Source: Pyronema omphalodes (taxonomy: Eukaryota > Ascomycota > Pezizomycetes > Pezizales > Pyronemataceae). From it: a stretch of 64,000 nucleotides of DNA. The notes under the pieces are model-generated. The model had not been told where the DNA came from. It saw only the letters and a list, made by a program, of their open reading frames with translations, and ran no database searches. The DNA lies in the NCBI GenBank assembly GCA_024516155.1, contig JAJJXM010000063.1:62001-126000 (forward strand), in the 5' to 3' direction. Position 1 is the first letter of the stretch. Each line of letters starts with the position of its first letter. Both the position numbers and the translations under genes were made by a program. Below, in pieces: positions 41,632 through 53,094 of this stretch.

Positions 41632-42771
41632 TGTAACGGCGAACAAGGGAGAGATAGCTGACGGAGAACCTGAGGGCTCTTCTCAATTATCCACTCTTGA
41701 GTTCAATGGATATATCCTTATAATAACTTCAACGTTAGAAACTCTTAAGCTGTGTCGAGCATCAACTTAAAGACTTTCTGTGTTTAGAAGTTAAGGAAAT
41801 AAACAAAGATTTCAAGGGACAAAGAGATCCAAAGACGGGGACGAGAACGAGGACGTAAACAAAGATTTTCGACAAAGTATTTGAATTTGTAAATAAACAA
41901 ATAACTGTGTAAGGAGAAAAGAAAAACAAAATAAACAAACAAAGAAACAATCCTCTTATATACAATTTTTCCTCCTTACACGCCGAGCCACTACTTGCAG
42001 AATTTTCCCGAAAAATAACTAAGTAAACAACGCGGTCGCGGTTGCGCGTTCTAGACGCGCTAACGCGTCCGTACCAAACTAGCGTGTTTGCGTGCACAGC
42101 CTCGTCGCGCGCTCGTTAGCGTATCTCGCGTGCGCGATAGCGTAACTCGCGTGCGCGGTAGCGTACTTCGCGTGCGCGTTAGCGTAACCCTAAGCGTAGT
42201 CACGCGCGCGCTTCCGTAACCCTAATCGTGCGCGTGCGTCCGTAACCCTAACCCTAGCTGTGCGCGTACGGTCACAAACCTAACCCTAGTTTGTGTGCGT
42301 GCGGGTGCAACCCTAACCCTAGTCACGTGAAACCAGATCAGCTGCGATTGGAAAGATGGTGCAATACTGATAAGGTCACATGACTAGATCTTATCTGATC
42401 GATAAGATGATCGTGCCCTAGCCCTAGTCACGTGTGCGCACATTAGTAGACCAGTGCGCGTGCATACTGATCTACTATTGATTAGAACACGTGACCGATC
42501 TTATCTAATCGGATAAGATGATCGGTAGACCATAGGTATGGAATTTCCGAAAAGGGATCCGAGCTGACCCCTAACCCTGGGGGTAAGTCACGTGACCTTT
42601 TTGACAATTTGGGAATTGAGCGCAACCCTAACCCAGGCGAGTGACGAGTGATGATCGAAGACCGAAGGATAATAGAAATAAATAAACAAACGAGTGCTGG
42701 ATAATGAAGCGAATGATAATAGGTGAATGAATGACGAGGAGGGGGAAGGTAATAATTCTCGAGCCGTGACA
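41632..42771 (-). repeat. G1 3' LTR
   Basis: 1140 bp, TGTAACGG to CCGTGACA. Four CACGTG boxes (42324, 42429, 42488, 42589) and several GATAAG sites lie in its right half, which is U3 for this orientation. Confidence 0.93.
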
Positions 42772-42785
42772 GGATCCCCCTTCTT
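42772..42785 (-). other. G1 polypurine tract
   Basis: AAGAAGGGGGATCC on the minus strand, directly beside the LTR start TGTCACGG. Confidence 0.75.
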
Positions 42786-42810
42786 GGACTGAGCTCCGGC
42801 GAAGTAACTT

Positions 42811-45800
42811 CTAAGATAAGTTGGGGAGGGGTCCCGGTTTATCGGGATACTTTTTATGAAAGTCGTCAACGGCTTTACTGTCGAAATGGAGTTCGGCGGG
42901 TTCCCAATCGGGCATATCGTATCCAACCCATTTAACCATATACTGGAGTTTCTTCCGGTGAATTCGGGAGTCGAGGATAGCTTCGATGAAGTATTCGTCT
43001 TCACCGTCGATTTCCACCGGGGGTGGTGGGTCTGATTGTTGACCGGGGTAGGGGTCATTCGCAGCGGGTTCCAATAAGGAAACATGTTGAACGTTGTGAC
43101 ATTTCATTGTCGGAGGTAGTTCTAATCGATAGGCATAGGGGGATACTTTGGCGATAATCTTGAGGGGTCCGTAACGTTTGTTGTCTAATTTCCGGGAGGG
43201 TCGACGGGTTTTCCAATTACGGGCATTCATCCATACCAGATCTCCGGGCTGATAATTCAGTGACGGGAGTCGATGTTTATCGGCATTCTCTTGATAACGT
43301 AGATTAGCTCTGTTGATCTCAGCTCGTAAATGGTTATGGATTTCGGCGAGGGTTTTCGAAGTTGTGAGGGCCCGTCGATCGTTTACATCGTTCGTAGCTG
43401 CTGGAAGTAAATCGAATTGACAACGGGGGTCGAATCCTTTATTGGCAAAGAACGGGGAAGTTCCCGTTGTCTCGGATGCTTGGTTATTCGCAGCGAATTC
43501 CGCTAATGGTAGCCAGTCAGCCCAATCGTCTTGAAGATAGTTGACGTGAGCTCGGAGGTATTGTTCCATAATGGCGTTCATTCGTTCTGTTTGGCCGTCC
43601 GTTTGGGGATGGAATGCTGTAGATAATCGAGGCTCGATTCCCAAACGTCGACAGAGATTCTTCCAAAACAAAGCAGCGAATTGGGGTCCTCGATCAGAGA
43701 TAATGGTAAGAGGGAGTCCATGCAATCGAAAGATGTGGGTAATAAACAAAGACGATAATTCCTTTGCGTCGATGTCTGTTCGACAGGCAATCAGATGTCG
43801 TTCTTTGGTTAATCTATCCACAACTACCCAAATTGCATCACACCCATTGGACCACGGTAATCCTGTTACGAAGTCCATTGATATGTCCTGCCAGGGTCTT
43901 TCTGGAATAGGTAGTGGACGTAGGATACCAAACGGGGCATGTCTGGTAGGTTTCGAACGTTGGCAGGTATGACAATTTCGAATGTATCTTTCCACGTCTG
44001 TCCTCATCTGGGGCCACGTATAGGTTCTTGAGAGGTATTCTAATGTTTTAGATCTACCTGGGTGTCCAGCCGTAGGAGAGTCGTGGTGTTGTTGCATTAG
44101 GTGTAATCGTAGGGGTTCGTAATTCGGGACCCATAAACATCCCCGGTAGAATAAACGGTTATTGTTTACTGTACATTCGGCTAATGTAATGTCTTTACAA
44201 TAACGAGTGTTATTGTTTAGCATTTCAATAACCTTAATGGGGAATGGGTCTTTCTCGTAGGCTTCCGTGAAGAGCTGGGATAAGGTGGGGTTTGTTTGTT
44301 GTGGGTCCGGTATTACGGTTTGTTGCGAATTCGTTATTGTTTGTTGATTACTGGGGGTAACAGCCGCAGCGTGAAGGATATTCTCTGGCTTAATGATCGT
44401 TGTGTGGTTCTCTAGGGAGCGTTCATCCCCCTCTTTAGGCAGATCTCCGGATCGACGAGTCAGTGCGTCTGGTTTACCGCCTGCGGTACCGGGGCGGTAA
44501 ACAATCTTAAAATTAAACTGAGACAAGAACTGGGACCAACGGGCTTGACGGCGGTTCAAGAGCTTTGTCGAAGTGAAATATTCTAGATTCTTATGATCTG
44601 ACAGTACTCGGATGGGGTTAATAACAGATTGCAATTCGGGGCGCCATTCTTCGAAGGCCCGGACGATAGCCATGAGTTCTTTATCGTATATCTCATAATT
44701 ACATTCGGCGGGGGAATGTTTCTTTGAGAAGTAAGCAATAGGATGTAAGATTCCTTCATCATCATATTGAGAAAGAACTCCGGCGGAGACATAATCAGAA
44801 GCATCGGTTTCGACAATAACATCCCGGTCTGGGTCGAAACGAGCCAAAACGGGGGCGGATGTAAATGTTGATTTCAATTCCTCAAAGGGCTGTTGTTGGG
44901 ATTCTGACCAGACGAAAGGAACTCCTTTACGTGTGAGTAACGTGAGAGGTTGGACTATTTTTGAATAGTTCTTAACGAAACGTCGATAGAAGTTTGCAAA
45001 TCCCAAAAACGCTCTAACATCTTTGAGGTTCCGGGGAGATTCCCAATCTCGAACTGCAGTAATCTTCTCAGGATCCATCTTTATACCTTCTGTACTAATG
45101 ATGAGTCCTAAGTATTTTACTTCCTTCTGGTGGAACTCGCATTTCTCTGGTTTGAGATGTAACCCTGCTTTTTCGAATGCCTCGAGAATCAATTTGACAT
45201 GTTGTTTATGTTCTTCGAGATTATCCGAATAGATCAGGGTGTCATCCAAATAGGCAGTACAGAATCGATCAAGGTAAGGTGCCAATACGTCGTTAATGAA
45301 GTTCTGAAACGTAGCAGGGGCATTGGTAAGTCCGAAGGGCATAACCAATGATTCGAATAATCCGTACCGGGTAAGAAAAGCGGTTTTCCATTCTTCCCCA
45401 TTTGCCATACGTATTAAGTTATACGCCCCCCTAATGTCGAGCTTAGTGAACCACTTAGCTCTTGAAAGGTTCATTAAGGTATCCTGCATCAGGGGAAGAG
45501 GGTAGCGATTCTTGATCGTTCCGGCGTTGATTCCACGATAATCGACCACCAAACGTAATGAACCATCGCCTTTCTTTACGAAAAGAATGGGAGCGGCCGC
45601 TGGGGACGAGGAAGCACGGATGAAACCTCTGGTAAGGTTCTCATCTAACCAACGTTTTAATTCCTCCAACTCTGGACGTGATAGGGAGTAAAGAGGACCG
45701 AAGGGAGGCTGAAAACCATCGACGAGTGATATCTTGTGATCCGACGGTCGATGGGGCGGTAACTTATCGGCGTTGACTTTTTCGAAGATTCCCAAGTACT

Positions 45801-46534
45801 GGTGATATTCGGGTGGTACAATAGTCTTAAGATCCGGTTCCTCTTTCTCTGGTTGAAGAGCTGTGGTGATTTCATTCAAAGATAAGGAGAATTGTTCGAC
45901 TTTTCCGTAACGGTTGTTGGCATTGTTTACAATTCGTCGAAACGTCGTAGCTGAAATGGCACAGATCTTATTCTGTTGTTTCGGAGCAATACCCTTACCA
46001 GGGGTGGGTGTTAACGTGGTTCGGTGGGGGAGGCAGTTCGGTGATGAGAATTTGATATCGTTATCGGCGAAGTTTATTGTAACATCGTGTTTACGAAGCC
46101 ATGGGATTCCTAAAACGAGGGGATAATGACCAAGCCGAGTAACGTAGGCAGTTAGTAATTCGTGATGGTCTCCTATTGTACATTCGACTTCAACGTATTC
46201 GGTGATGTCTCCTGATGAAATAGGTCGTCCATCAATTACTTCGACCATTTTGGGGTTTTTCAATTGATAACGGGGGAAGTTGTGTTGGCGTGCGAAGTCT
46301 TCGTTCATGAAGGAAATTCCTGTGCATCCGCAGTCTACAAGAGCATGAGTATCGATCTTGGTATTGTGTTCAGTTAGTGTACATGGCACGACCAAATGAT
46401 TCCCATCCAATTCGTTTTCTTGTTTACTTGACAAAGAACTAGCGGATACATAAACGATTTCCTGAGATGAAACGAAAGACGAGGCAGGGGCTGGTCCAAC
46501 AACAGAGCCAACAGGCTGTTGATGGACTACTCTT
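42811..46534 (-). CDS. pol: G1 pol: protease, RT, RNase H, integrase, chromodomain
   Basis: Entered by a -1 slip at GGGAAAA (46539-46533); the frame is open above that point too (to 46668) but without need of its own start. Order: protease LVDCGCTGISF; RT with VDYRGINAGT and AYLDDTLIYS; RNase H (VETDASDY, EIYDKELMAIV, VLSDHKNLEYF); integrase zinc finger HHDSPTAGHPG..CHTC, core MDFVTGLP, ISDRGPQF, DGQTERMN; C-terminal chromodomain EYFIEAILDSRIHRKKLQYM followed by VKWVGYDMPDWEP. No stop or shift. The chromodomain may direct integration to marked chromatin (known for chromoviruses). Confidence 0.95.
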
Positions 46535-47645
46535 TTCCCTGGTCGACGTCGGGGTTTGTTGGAATATCCAAAACCTCGGCGGCGGCTAGGCGAATCTTGC
46601 GGGAGTTGTTTGCTGCCAACGTAGAACATTCGTTCTTGAAATGATCGGCTGATCCACAATAAAGACAAAGTCCCTTAGCCATTCGTTCATCACGACGGCG
46701 TTGGTTCTGAGCCTTTTGGGAAGCTGATAGGTCCATGGGGGCCGATCCGTAATTACCACTATTGGTATTCGTTGGGTGGGACGCCGGGCGAGACGGCGTG
46801 GAGCTGGAACGACTGGGGACCGAAGAAACGTGCCGCTTTGTGGTGTTTGAATGAGCTCGAATTCTGTAATCTAGCTTCATACAAAGATCCACAAATTTGG
46901 TGAAGTTCTGAGGTTCTTCGGCTTGGTAAACAAGACTGGTCTGAAGGTCTCGAGAGAGTCCACGCTTCAGAGCAGCCTTCTTTGCGTTTTCGTCGTAGTT
47001 CAAGATAGCCATTGATCGTTGGAATTCTGCGTAGTATTGGCTAAACTCACGGTTGCCCTGTTGAAGTTTATCCAATTCCGCAGATGCAGTACCAACTTGA
47101 TCAGGATCTCCGAAGGCAGCTTCCAGAATTGTAATGAGAGCCTCAACGTCCTTAAGCTTAATCTTATCTGTAAGGACGTAGGGTTGAATTTGATTCTGAG
47201 CGTTGCCTTTGAGATATCCATAAGTATAACGTAGCTTATGTTGATCGTCGGTAAAACGGGAGGAGTCTCCGGCGAGCTTGGATCTGACCTTCGAGATGAA
47301 GTTCAAGAGTTCCTTGCATTCACCAGAGAACTCGGGTGGGTGAGGTAATTCGATGGGACGGGTATTCGGAAGGGGACCGTTCTTCGTAAGGGCTTGTAGG
47401 AGTCGAACGGAGGCGTTGGCGCTTTCGAGATCCCTTTCCAAATCGGTAATTCGTTGAGCGTAGAGGGAGTTGTCCTTTCGAGCTTCTGTGAGTTCGGCTC
47501 GAAGGTCGTCCCTAAGTTGACAGTCTCGTTCGTATTCTTTTACGGCGTTACGGACCAATTTGATCTTCGTAGGGTCCTGTTCGACCTCTAACCTTTCGGC
47601 TTCGTTGAGGTACAGGGCCACGACGACCTTGTTGTTTTGGTCCAT
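46527..47645 (-). CDS. gag: G1 gag (372 aa)
   Basis: ATG at 47645. Coiled coil at ~40-90 (ELTEARKDNSLYAQRITDLE), a capsid-like retrotrans_gag region at ~110-260 (FSGECKELLNFISKVRSKL), a basic Ser/Pro linker and one zinc knuckle CLYCGSADHFKNEC near the end. It forms the particle that encloses the RNA. The stop follows the slip site by one codon, so a small fraction of ribosomes would make Gag-Pol. Confidence 0.93.
   Translation of the reverse strand: MDQNNKVVVALYLNEAERLEVEQDPTKIKLVRNAVKEYERDCQLRDDLRAELTEARKDNSLYAQRITDLERDLESANASVRLLQALTKNGPLPNTRPIELPHPPEFSGECKELLNFISKVRSKLAGDSSRFTDDQHKLRYTYGYLKGNAQNQIQPYVLTDKIKLKDVEALITILEAAFGDPDQVGTASAELDKLQQGNREFSQYYAEFQRSMAILNYDENAKKAALKRGLSRDLQTSLVYQAEEPQNFTKFVDLCMKLDYRIRAHSNTTKRHVSSVPSRSSSTPSRPASHPTNTNSGNYGSAPMDLSASQKAQNQRRRDERMAKGLCLYCGSADHFKNECSTLAANNSRKIRLAAAEVLDIPTNPDVDQGKE
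46533..46539 (-). other. G1 gag-pol -1 frameshift site GGGAAAA
   Basis: In the gag frame it reads CAG GGA AAA GAG TAG, the X XXY YYZ form. A one-base backward slip enters pol exactly (AAA AGA GTA GTC). Confidence 0.8.
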
Positions 47646-47888
47646 TTCGAGGGATTAACGGAGGTGCCAGATGTTGGTTTCGTCGTTATATTGAATTCGA
47701 GTTGCTGCGTATTCGTTTCCGAGTTGTCGAGCAATTTCGATTTCGTCAAGGACGACGGGGTTTTCGAGGGAACGGAAGATCGGTAATAGATTGATGAATT
47801 CGTAGAACCAGAGGTTGTGAAGCATGTAAAGCTTGTTGTAATCGAGAGTTGACGGTAGAGCCGGCAGGTCTTGATTACACAGTTATGT

Positions 47889-49028
47889 TGTAACGGCGAA
47901 CAAGGGAGAGATAGCTGACGGAGAACCTGAGGGCTCTTCTCAATTATCCACTCTTGAGTTCAATGGATATATCCTTATAATAACTTCAACGTTAGAAACT
48001 CTTAAGCTGTGTCGAGCATCAACTTAAAGACTTTCTGTGTTTAGAAGTTAAGGAAATAAACAAAGATTTCAAGGGACAAAGAGATCCAAAGACGGGGACG
48101 AGAACGAGGACGTAAACAAAGATTTTCGACAAAGTATTTGAATTTGTAAATAAACAAATAACTGTGTAAGGAGAAAAGAAAAACAAAATAAACAAACAAA
48201 GAAACAATCCTCTTATATACAATTTTTCCTCCTTACACGCCGAGCCACTACTTGCAGAATTTTCCCGAAAAATAACTAAGTAAACAACGCGGTCGCGGTT
48301 GCGTGTTCTAGACGCGCTAACGCGTTCGTACCAAATTAGCGTGTTTGCGTGCACAGCCTCGTCGCGCGCTCGTTAGCGTATCTCGCGTGCGCGATAGCGT
48401 AACTCGCGTGCGCGGTAGCGTACTTCGCGTGCGCGTTAGCGTAACCCTAAGCGTAGTCACGCGCGCGCTTCCGTAACCCTAATCGTGCGCGTGCGTCCGT
48501 AACCCTAACCCTAGCTGTGCGCGTACGGTCACAAACCTAACCCTAGTTTGTGTGCGTGCGGGTGCAACCCTAACCCTAGTCACGTGAAACCAGATCAGCT
48601 GCGATTGGAAAGATGGTGCAATACTGATAAGGTCACATGACTAGATCTTATCTTATCGATAAGATGATCGTGCCCTAGCCCTAGTCACGTGTGCGCACAT
48701 TAGTAGACCAGTGCGCGTGCATACTGATCTACTATTGATTAGAACCCGTGACCGATCTTATCTAATCGGATAAGATGATCGGTAGACCGTAGGTATGGAA
48801 TTTCCGAAAAGGGATCCGAGCTGACCCCTAACCCTGGGGGTAAGTCACGTGACCTTTTTGACAATTTGGGAATTGAGCGCAACCCTAACCCAGGCGAGTG
48901 ACGAGTGATGATCGAAGACCGAAGGATAATAGAAATAAATAAACAAACGAGTGCTGGATAATGAAGCGAATGATAATAGGTGAATGAATGACGAGGAGGG
49001 GGAAGGTAATAATTCTCGAGCCGTGACA
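47889..49028 (-). repeat. G1 5' LTR
   Basis: 1140 bp; the pair of 41632-42771. The third CACGTG is CCCGTG here (48747-48752). The leader from 47646 to 47888 holds no ORF. Confidence 0.93.
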
Positions 49029-49129
49029 GCACGTCCCGTAGCGATCCCATGGCGGCGTAAGCGATCCAGTCGAAGGTTGCTTCCGATTCCTCCTCATCGT
49101 CCCCCTGTTCCTCGTCTCCATCGGCTTGC

Positions 49130-49545
49130 ATTCGAAAAGGATCCTTCTCTGCACCATCCCGGATCTGTTTCCGTTCCTCCTTTATTTCTTCCCCTCCTTC
49201 GGGCTGCATTCGAAAAGGATCGTTTTGTACAGTACCCCGGGTCCGTTTCCGTTCCTCCTTTTCTTCTTCCCCTCCTTCGCGCTACATTCGAAAAGGATCG
49301 TTCTGTGCAGCATCCTGGAACTCTTTCCGTTGCTCCTCTTTTCCATCCTTTTCCTCGGTCTGCATTCGAAAAGGATCATTTTGTTCGTTAATTTGGATCT
49401 CTTTTCGTTCCTCCTCCTCCTGGTCCTTCTCGACCCTCATTCGGAGAGGATCACTTTGTCTGTCTTCCCAGGTCCCTTGTAGCTCCTCTTGTTCTTCGTC
49501 CCTTCCCATGTCCTCCTCGAACCCCCTTCGAAGAGGATCATCTTG
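49130..49545 (-). repeat. Coding tandem repeat in G2 pol
   Basis: Six units spaced 75-87 bp (mostly 78, always a multiple of three), each marked by GGATC at 49139, 49217, 49295, 49373, 49448 and 49535. Each encodes DPFRM or DPLRM followed by a Glu/Lys-rich stretch. It lies between protease and RT; a flexible or protein-binding linker is likely. Confidence 0.8.
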
Positions 49546-50151
49546 TGCTCTGTCTTGGACCCTTCCTTGTTGCTCCTCTTCCCCCTCCTTTTCCTGGTCC
49601 CTTTCGATCCGTCTTCGCCACGGCTCGGCTTCTTGTTTCTTTTTCCTCGTTCTATTGCCCCAGGTTTCCTTCCTTTCTTCCCATCTTGCTTCGCATATTC
49701 TTTCTTCCCTGGCTGCGGCCTGCGCAGTGTACAGTTGATATTGCTGAATAGCGTCGTCTTCCGTTACCGATGTCGCGTGAGGTGAGGTGGAGGTCCCTAG
49801 GCACCTCTTAGCGCAACGCGCCGAGTCGAACGTGACACTTCCCTCGTTCCAGTCGATACTGGGGTTGTGCGTCCGGAGCCATGGAGGCCTCACAATGATA
49901 GGTGAGTTTCCAATCGTGATACAATGCAGTCGAATATCCTCCTGATGGTTATTGATCCGTAATCTCACCATAGCTTCGGGGGTGACTGGTCCACTAGCTA
50001 TCTCTGGTCCGTCCACTGCCAACACACTTCGTGGGACGTCCTTCTTCTTCAACGGAATCCCCACTCTTTCCACATATTCCTTATCGATGAAGTTCTCCGT
50101 CGCTCCACAGTCCACCATGGCCGCCGTGGTGTGTTCTCGGTTATCTTTTCC

Positions 50152-51045
50152 CAGAGCTCTCCACGGTCCGTCCGGGACTGCGGACTGGACCGGACTACAT
50201 GGTGTAGTCCAGTCCAGACCAATGTTTTCGAGGACTGCAACCATGTAGTCCGGTCCAGGTTTCGAAAACAAAAAGACTGGACCGGACTGCAGGTGACTGC
50301 AGGACCGCGGGTTTCTCGCTTATCCCTAAGCACTAGTGGGTTGGGAGTAGCAACCGCCGCTAACAGCGAGCTGACCACCAGAGTGGCCGCTTGCCGGTCA
50401 ACAAAGGTGGAGCTAGAATCCTCCGGTGCAAATTTTTTATCTGGACGCGTGTTTACCTCCACCACTGGGTAGTCCTGATGATTCTCTTGGTACTCCATAT
50501 GTAAAGAGTGTTCGAAATAAATCGTGCCGTGACCACCCCCCGCCCCCCCTTTCCCATCGCAGTGAAGCTTTTCCCATCTAGGCCTGCCAGTAATTGTCCC
50601 TTCCCATCCATCGCATCTGTTTCTTTTCTGTTTACGAGACCAATGAACCTCAATTGTTTACATTTTTCCTGTTCTCTACAGGCAATTTGGGAAAATGGGG
50701 AAACATTAGCAAAGGTAATCATGAAACCTTTGGCAATTCATTGGGATTACTTAGGTCCGCTCTGAAATCGTAGTAATCGATTCTTGTAGAGAAAGATTAT
50801 AATAAGAATCACTGTTGGAATTTCTGCGCGCTCAAAAACTAAAACTGCAGTCACCCACGGTCACCCATGGTCACCTGCGGGTGATTTTGTGTGACCTTAT
50901 GGTCACCTACGGTCACCCACAGGCGGTCCAGTCCACCATGTAAAAATGACTGCCAGTCCCAGTCCAAGCACCGGACCGGACCGTGATATGTGGTCCAGTC
51001 CGGTCCGTAGCCAGGACTGGACCGGATGGACCGTGGGGAGCTCTG
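50152..51045. mobile_element. hAT-N1, non-autonomous hAT-like transposon
   Basis: 894 bp, inverted ends CAGAGCTC..CCACGGTCCG and CGGACC-type mirror ending GAGCTCTG, with an 8-bp duplication TCTTTTCC (50144-50151, 51046-51053). Near one end it has repeated GGTCACC motifs (50850-50930), the layout of hAT transposase-binding sites. It splits the G2 pro-pol frame. Confidence 0.88.
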
Positions 51046-51181
51046 TCTTTTCCTTTTATTACTACTTTTAATATGATCTTTTCATCTCGCCGGTATGGCC
51101 CTACGCTCGATATCATGTAGGCTGGTACCGGATTGTCTGGTTCGGCGGAACTCTTCGTCCCCAGGAGTCCACCTTGTTCTT

Positions 51182-52264
51182 TTACTCCTGGGGATCCTCT
51201 TTTCCCGTTCTTTCTTCGACTTGTTCCTCGTCGATGTTGGCTTCTGCCGCCCGGTACATTCTTCGTTCCCCCATTGGTTTCTTGTGGGGGCATTTTGCGG
51301 CATAGTGGCCCGTTTTTCCGCAGTTGAAGCATTCGTTGTTCTTGGGTCGTTTTTCTTCCTCAGTCCTATCCCTAGGCCTGCCCCTCCGGGTGGCATCCAG
51401 TTCCATTGGCTCGAGTTCCGAGAAAGTCGATCCCTGGTGGCCGTTTTTCTGATGGAAATTCTGGTACTGAGGTTCAAATCGGTTTCGCAGAGTCCGGAAA
51501 TTGAACAGCCGGTTGTCCAACGCAATTGCTTTGTTTGGGAAGTCGATTATCTTCGTTGGACGGGTCACGAGGATGGCGAGTTGTCTTTGCACGTCCACAT
51601 GAAGTCCATCGCTGAACTGATCAATGTAGATTTGGTCGTTGTAACGCAGGTCCTCGATAATTCTCTGGAACTCGGCCCAGTATGCTGCGGCGGACCGATT
51701 TCCCTGACGGGCATTCTTGAATTTCCTCCTCGCCACTTCCCTTGAGTCCGCCTCTCCAAATGCTCTCGAGACGGCAGTCTTGAATCCCTCCCAGGTGGTA
51801 TACGAGCTTCTTCCCTTCTCGATGGAGGGCTCAATCCATGACCACGCATTTCCCCGACACCGCGAACTGGCATAATTAACCCTCTTAATGTCACTGTCGA
51901 ACCTGTTCGGTTCACAGTTGAACTTCAGCTGGCACTGAGTCAGGAAAGTCCGAAGCTTCGTCCTCTCGCCGTGATATAGTTCGGGGTCCTCGACCTTGGG
52001 ATTACTGGTTGGAGAGGGACGATAGGTGAGTTGTTGGAACACTTGTTGGAGCTGTTACTGGGTCATCACGACTGAGGGTGGTGTCATACCACTCGTTCCT
52101 TGTTGAGAGGCCATTAGGGATGCTATGTCCTCGGGAATCTGTACTGGTCCTGGTGAATCCGGAGTCTGCGGGCAGGATCGGTGTTTGGGGGTTACTGGGC
52201 TCGCTGGACCGGTGGCTTCCCTTCCAATGACCTCGCTCAGCTCCTGCCATCGGAACGGATCCAC
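51182..52264 (-). pseudogene. gag: G2 gag, one nonsense codon
   Basis: ATG at 52264 (MDPFRWQELSEVIG). A TAA at 52057-52055 sits between MTQ and QLQQVFQQ; the frame is otherwise continuous to 51182. Capsid-like region with LRTFLTQCQLKFNCEPNRF and a knuckle CFNCGKTGHYAAKCPHKK. The C-terminal codons ACG GGA AAA GAG contain the slip site into pol. Confidence 0.85.
51200..51206 (-). other. G2 gag-pol -1 frameshift site GGGAAAA
   Basis: Reads G GGA AAA in the gag frame, 15 nt before the gag stop; the -1 frame continues into pol (AGA GGA TCC CCA). Same heptamer and same following GAG as in G1. Confidence 0.75.
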
Positions 52265-52359
52265 GGTACTGGTTGTTTCTTATTTGTCTTCTTGGTTACG
52301 ATTGAAGCCCTTCGTGCTTCCTTAGTTGTATCGGGTGTCGTTCCGAGGACGCAACCAAA

Positions 52360-53094
52360 TGTGTGAATGCGGCTACACACAGGCGACAGGCGATACAATG
52401 GTCAGATTGCTATGCAATCACGTTCGGCTCTGGACTTCTAGGTGAGTTAGTCGCGGGCTCAGGCAGTACTTACCTCGTACACAGGATGTCCCTGCAGCGT
52501 TGCCTCTGGTATAATCGTCCGGGGTTGGTCTTGGTGGGAGAATAGGTGAGTATTCGGGATGGTTAAGTAGGTGGGGATGGGCTGGGTTTATGGTCACGGT
52601 TAGATGATAGAACTTCAGTGTGTAGATAGGATTGTGTAGATAGATAATTCATTGCGTACTAAACTAATGAAATACAAATGTCCCCTTATATACCTTTGTT
52701 CTTGTGCTCATGTGATTTCCCAACTTATCTGTCCCGCAGATATTCCATCCATCATGAGACACCCTTCGCTCCACCGTGACTCCCAAACCTAACTAAAACA
52801 CAATACAAAACATAAACCAAACACAATACAAAACATAATCAAAACATGATACGAAACATAAACGAAACATAATACAAAACCATATTCCAAACCCCGAGGA
52901 AACCTTCCTCGTTCCATCCCGCACTTACCCCCTTGTCCCTCGCTTAACCCCAACTCTTCTCGCCCAGCCCTAGCTCCACCTGCTCGCTTAAACCCTAACC
53001 GTGACGTACGCCATCCCCAGTGTCACACCCACGAACCACAGCCCGGCTGGGGTTACAATCCCTCCCAGAAGCATATCTTTAGCGGTTCGTGACA
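52360..53094 (-). repeat. G2 5' LTR
   Basis: 735 bp, TGTGTGAATGC to GTTCGTGACA. It is older than the G1 pair: at least ten differences from its partner in the first 215 bp. The primer-binding region beside it reads TTTGGTTGCGTCC on the minus strand. Confidence 0.88.

Larger units (their letters stand above)
41632..49028 (-). mobile_element. Ty3/gypsy family G1, complete element inserted in G2
   Basis: 7397 bp with a 5-bp duplication GCACG (41627-41631, 49029-49033). LTRs of 1140 bp differ at about six positions by eye (~0.5%), so the insertion is young. gag and pol are both open. It carries everything expected of an autonomous chromovirus. Confidence 0.95.
38581..51332 (-). pseudogene. pol: G2 pro-pol: protease, RT, RNase H, integrase, chromodomain (split)
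   Basis: Read from the -1 slip at 51206-51200. Protease MVDCGATENF near 50110; repeat region 49139-49540 with one TAG (49282-49284, a Gln codon in its sister units); junction with G1 in frame (offset 7402). RT with VDYQGLN and AYLDDILIHS, RNase H (LETDALHY, IFTDHKNLEYW), zinc-binding HHDALVAGHPG..CDTC, integrase MDFIPGLP, VSDRGSLF, DGQTERTN. After about 38840 a one-base slip separates integrase from the chromodomain (EEEWEVEEIVDSRYHRNRLQ), which ends at 38581. Excluding hAT-N1 with its duplication (902 nt) restores the frame. Confidence 0.88.
37010..53094 (-). mobile_element. Ty3/gypsy family G2 (chromovirus-like), carrying nested G1 and hAT-N1
   Basis: LTRs at 37010-37743 and 52360-53094 are about 95% alike where I compared them. 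Own internal DNA: 37744-41631, 49034-50151 and 51054-52359. Order on the minus strand: LTR, gag, protease, coding repeats, RT-RNase H-integrase, chromodomain, extra ORF, polypurine tract, LTR. The flanks (GATGC left, ATAGA right) are not a duplication, so the two ends may come from different insertions. Confidence 0.88.
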
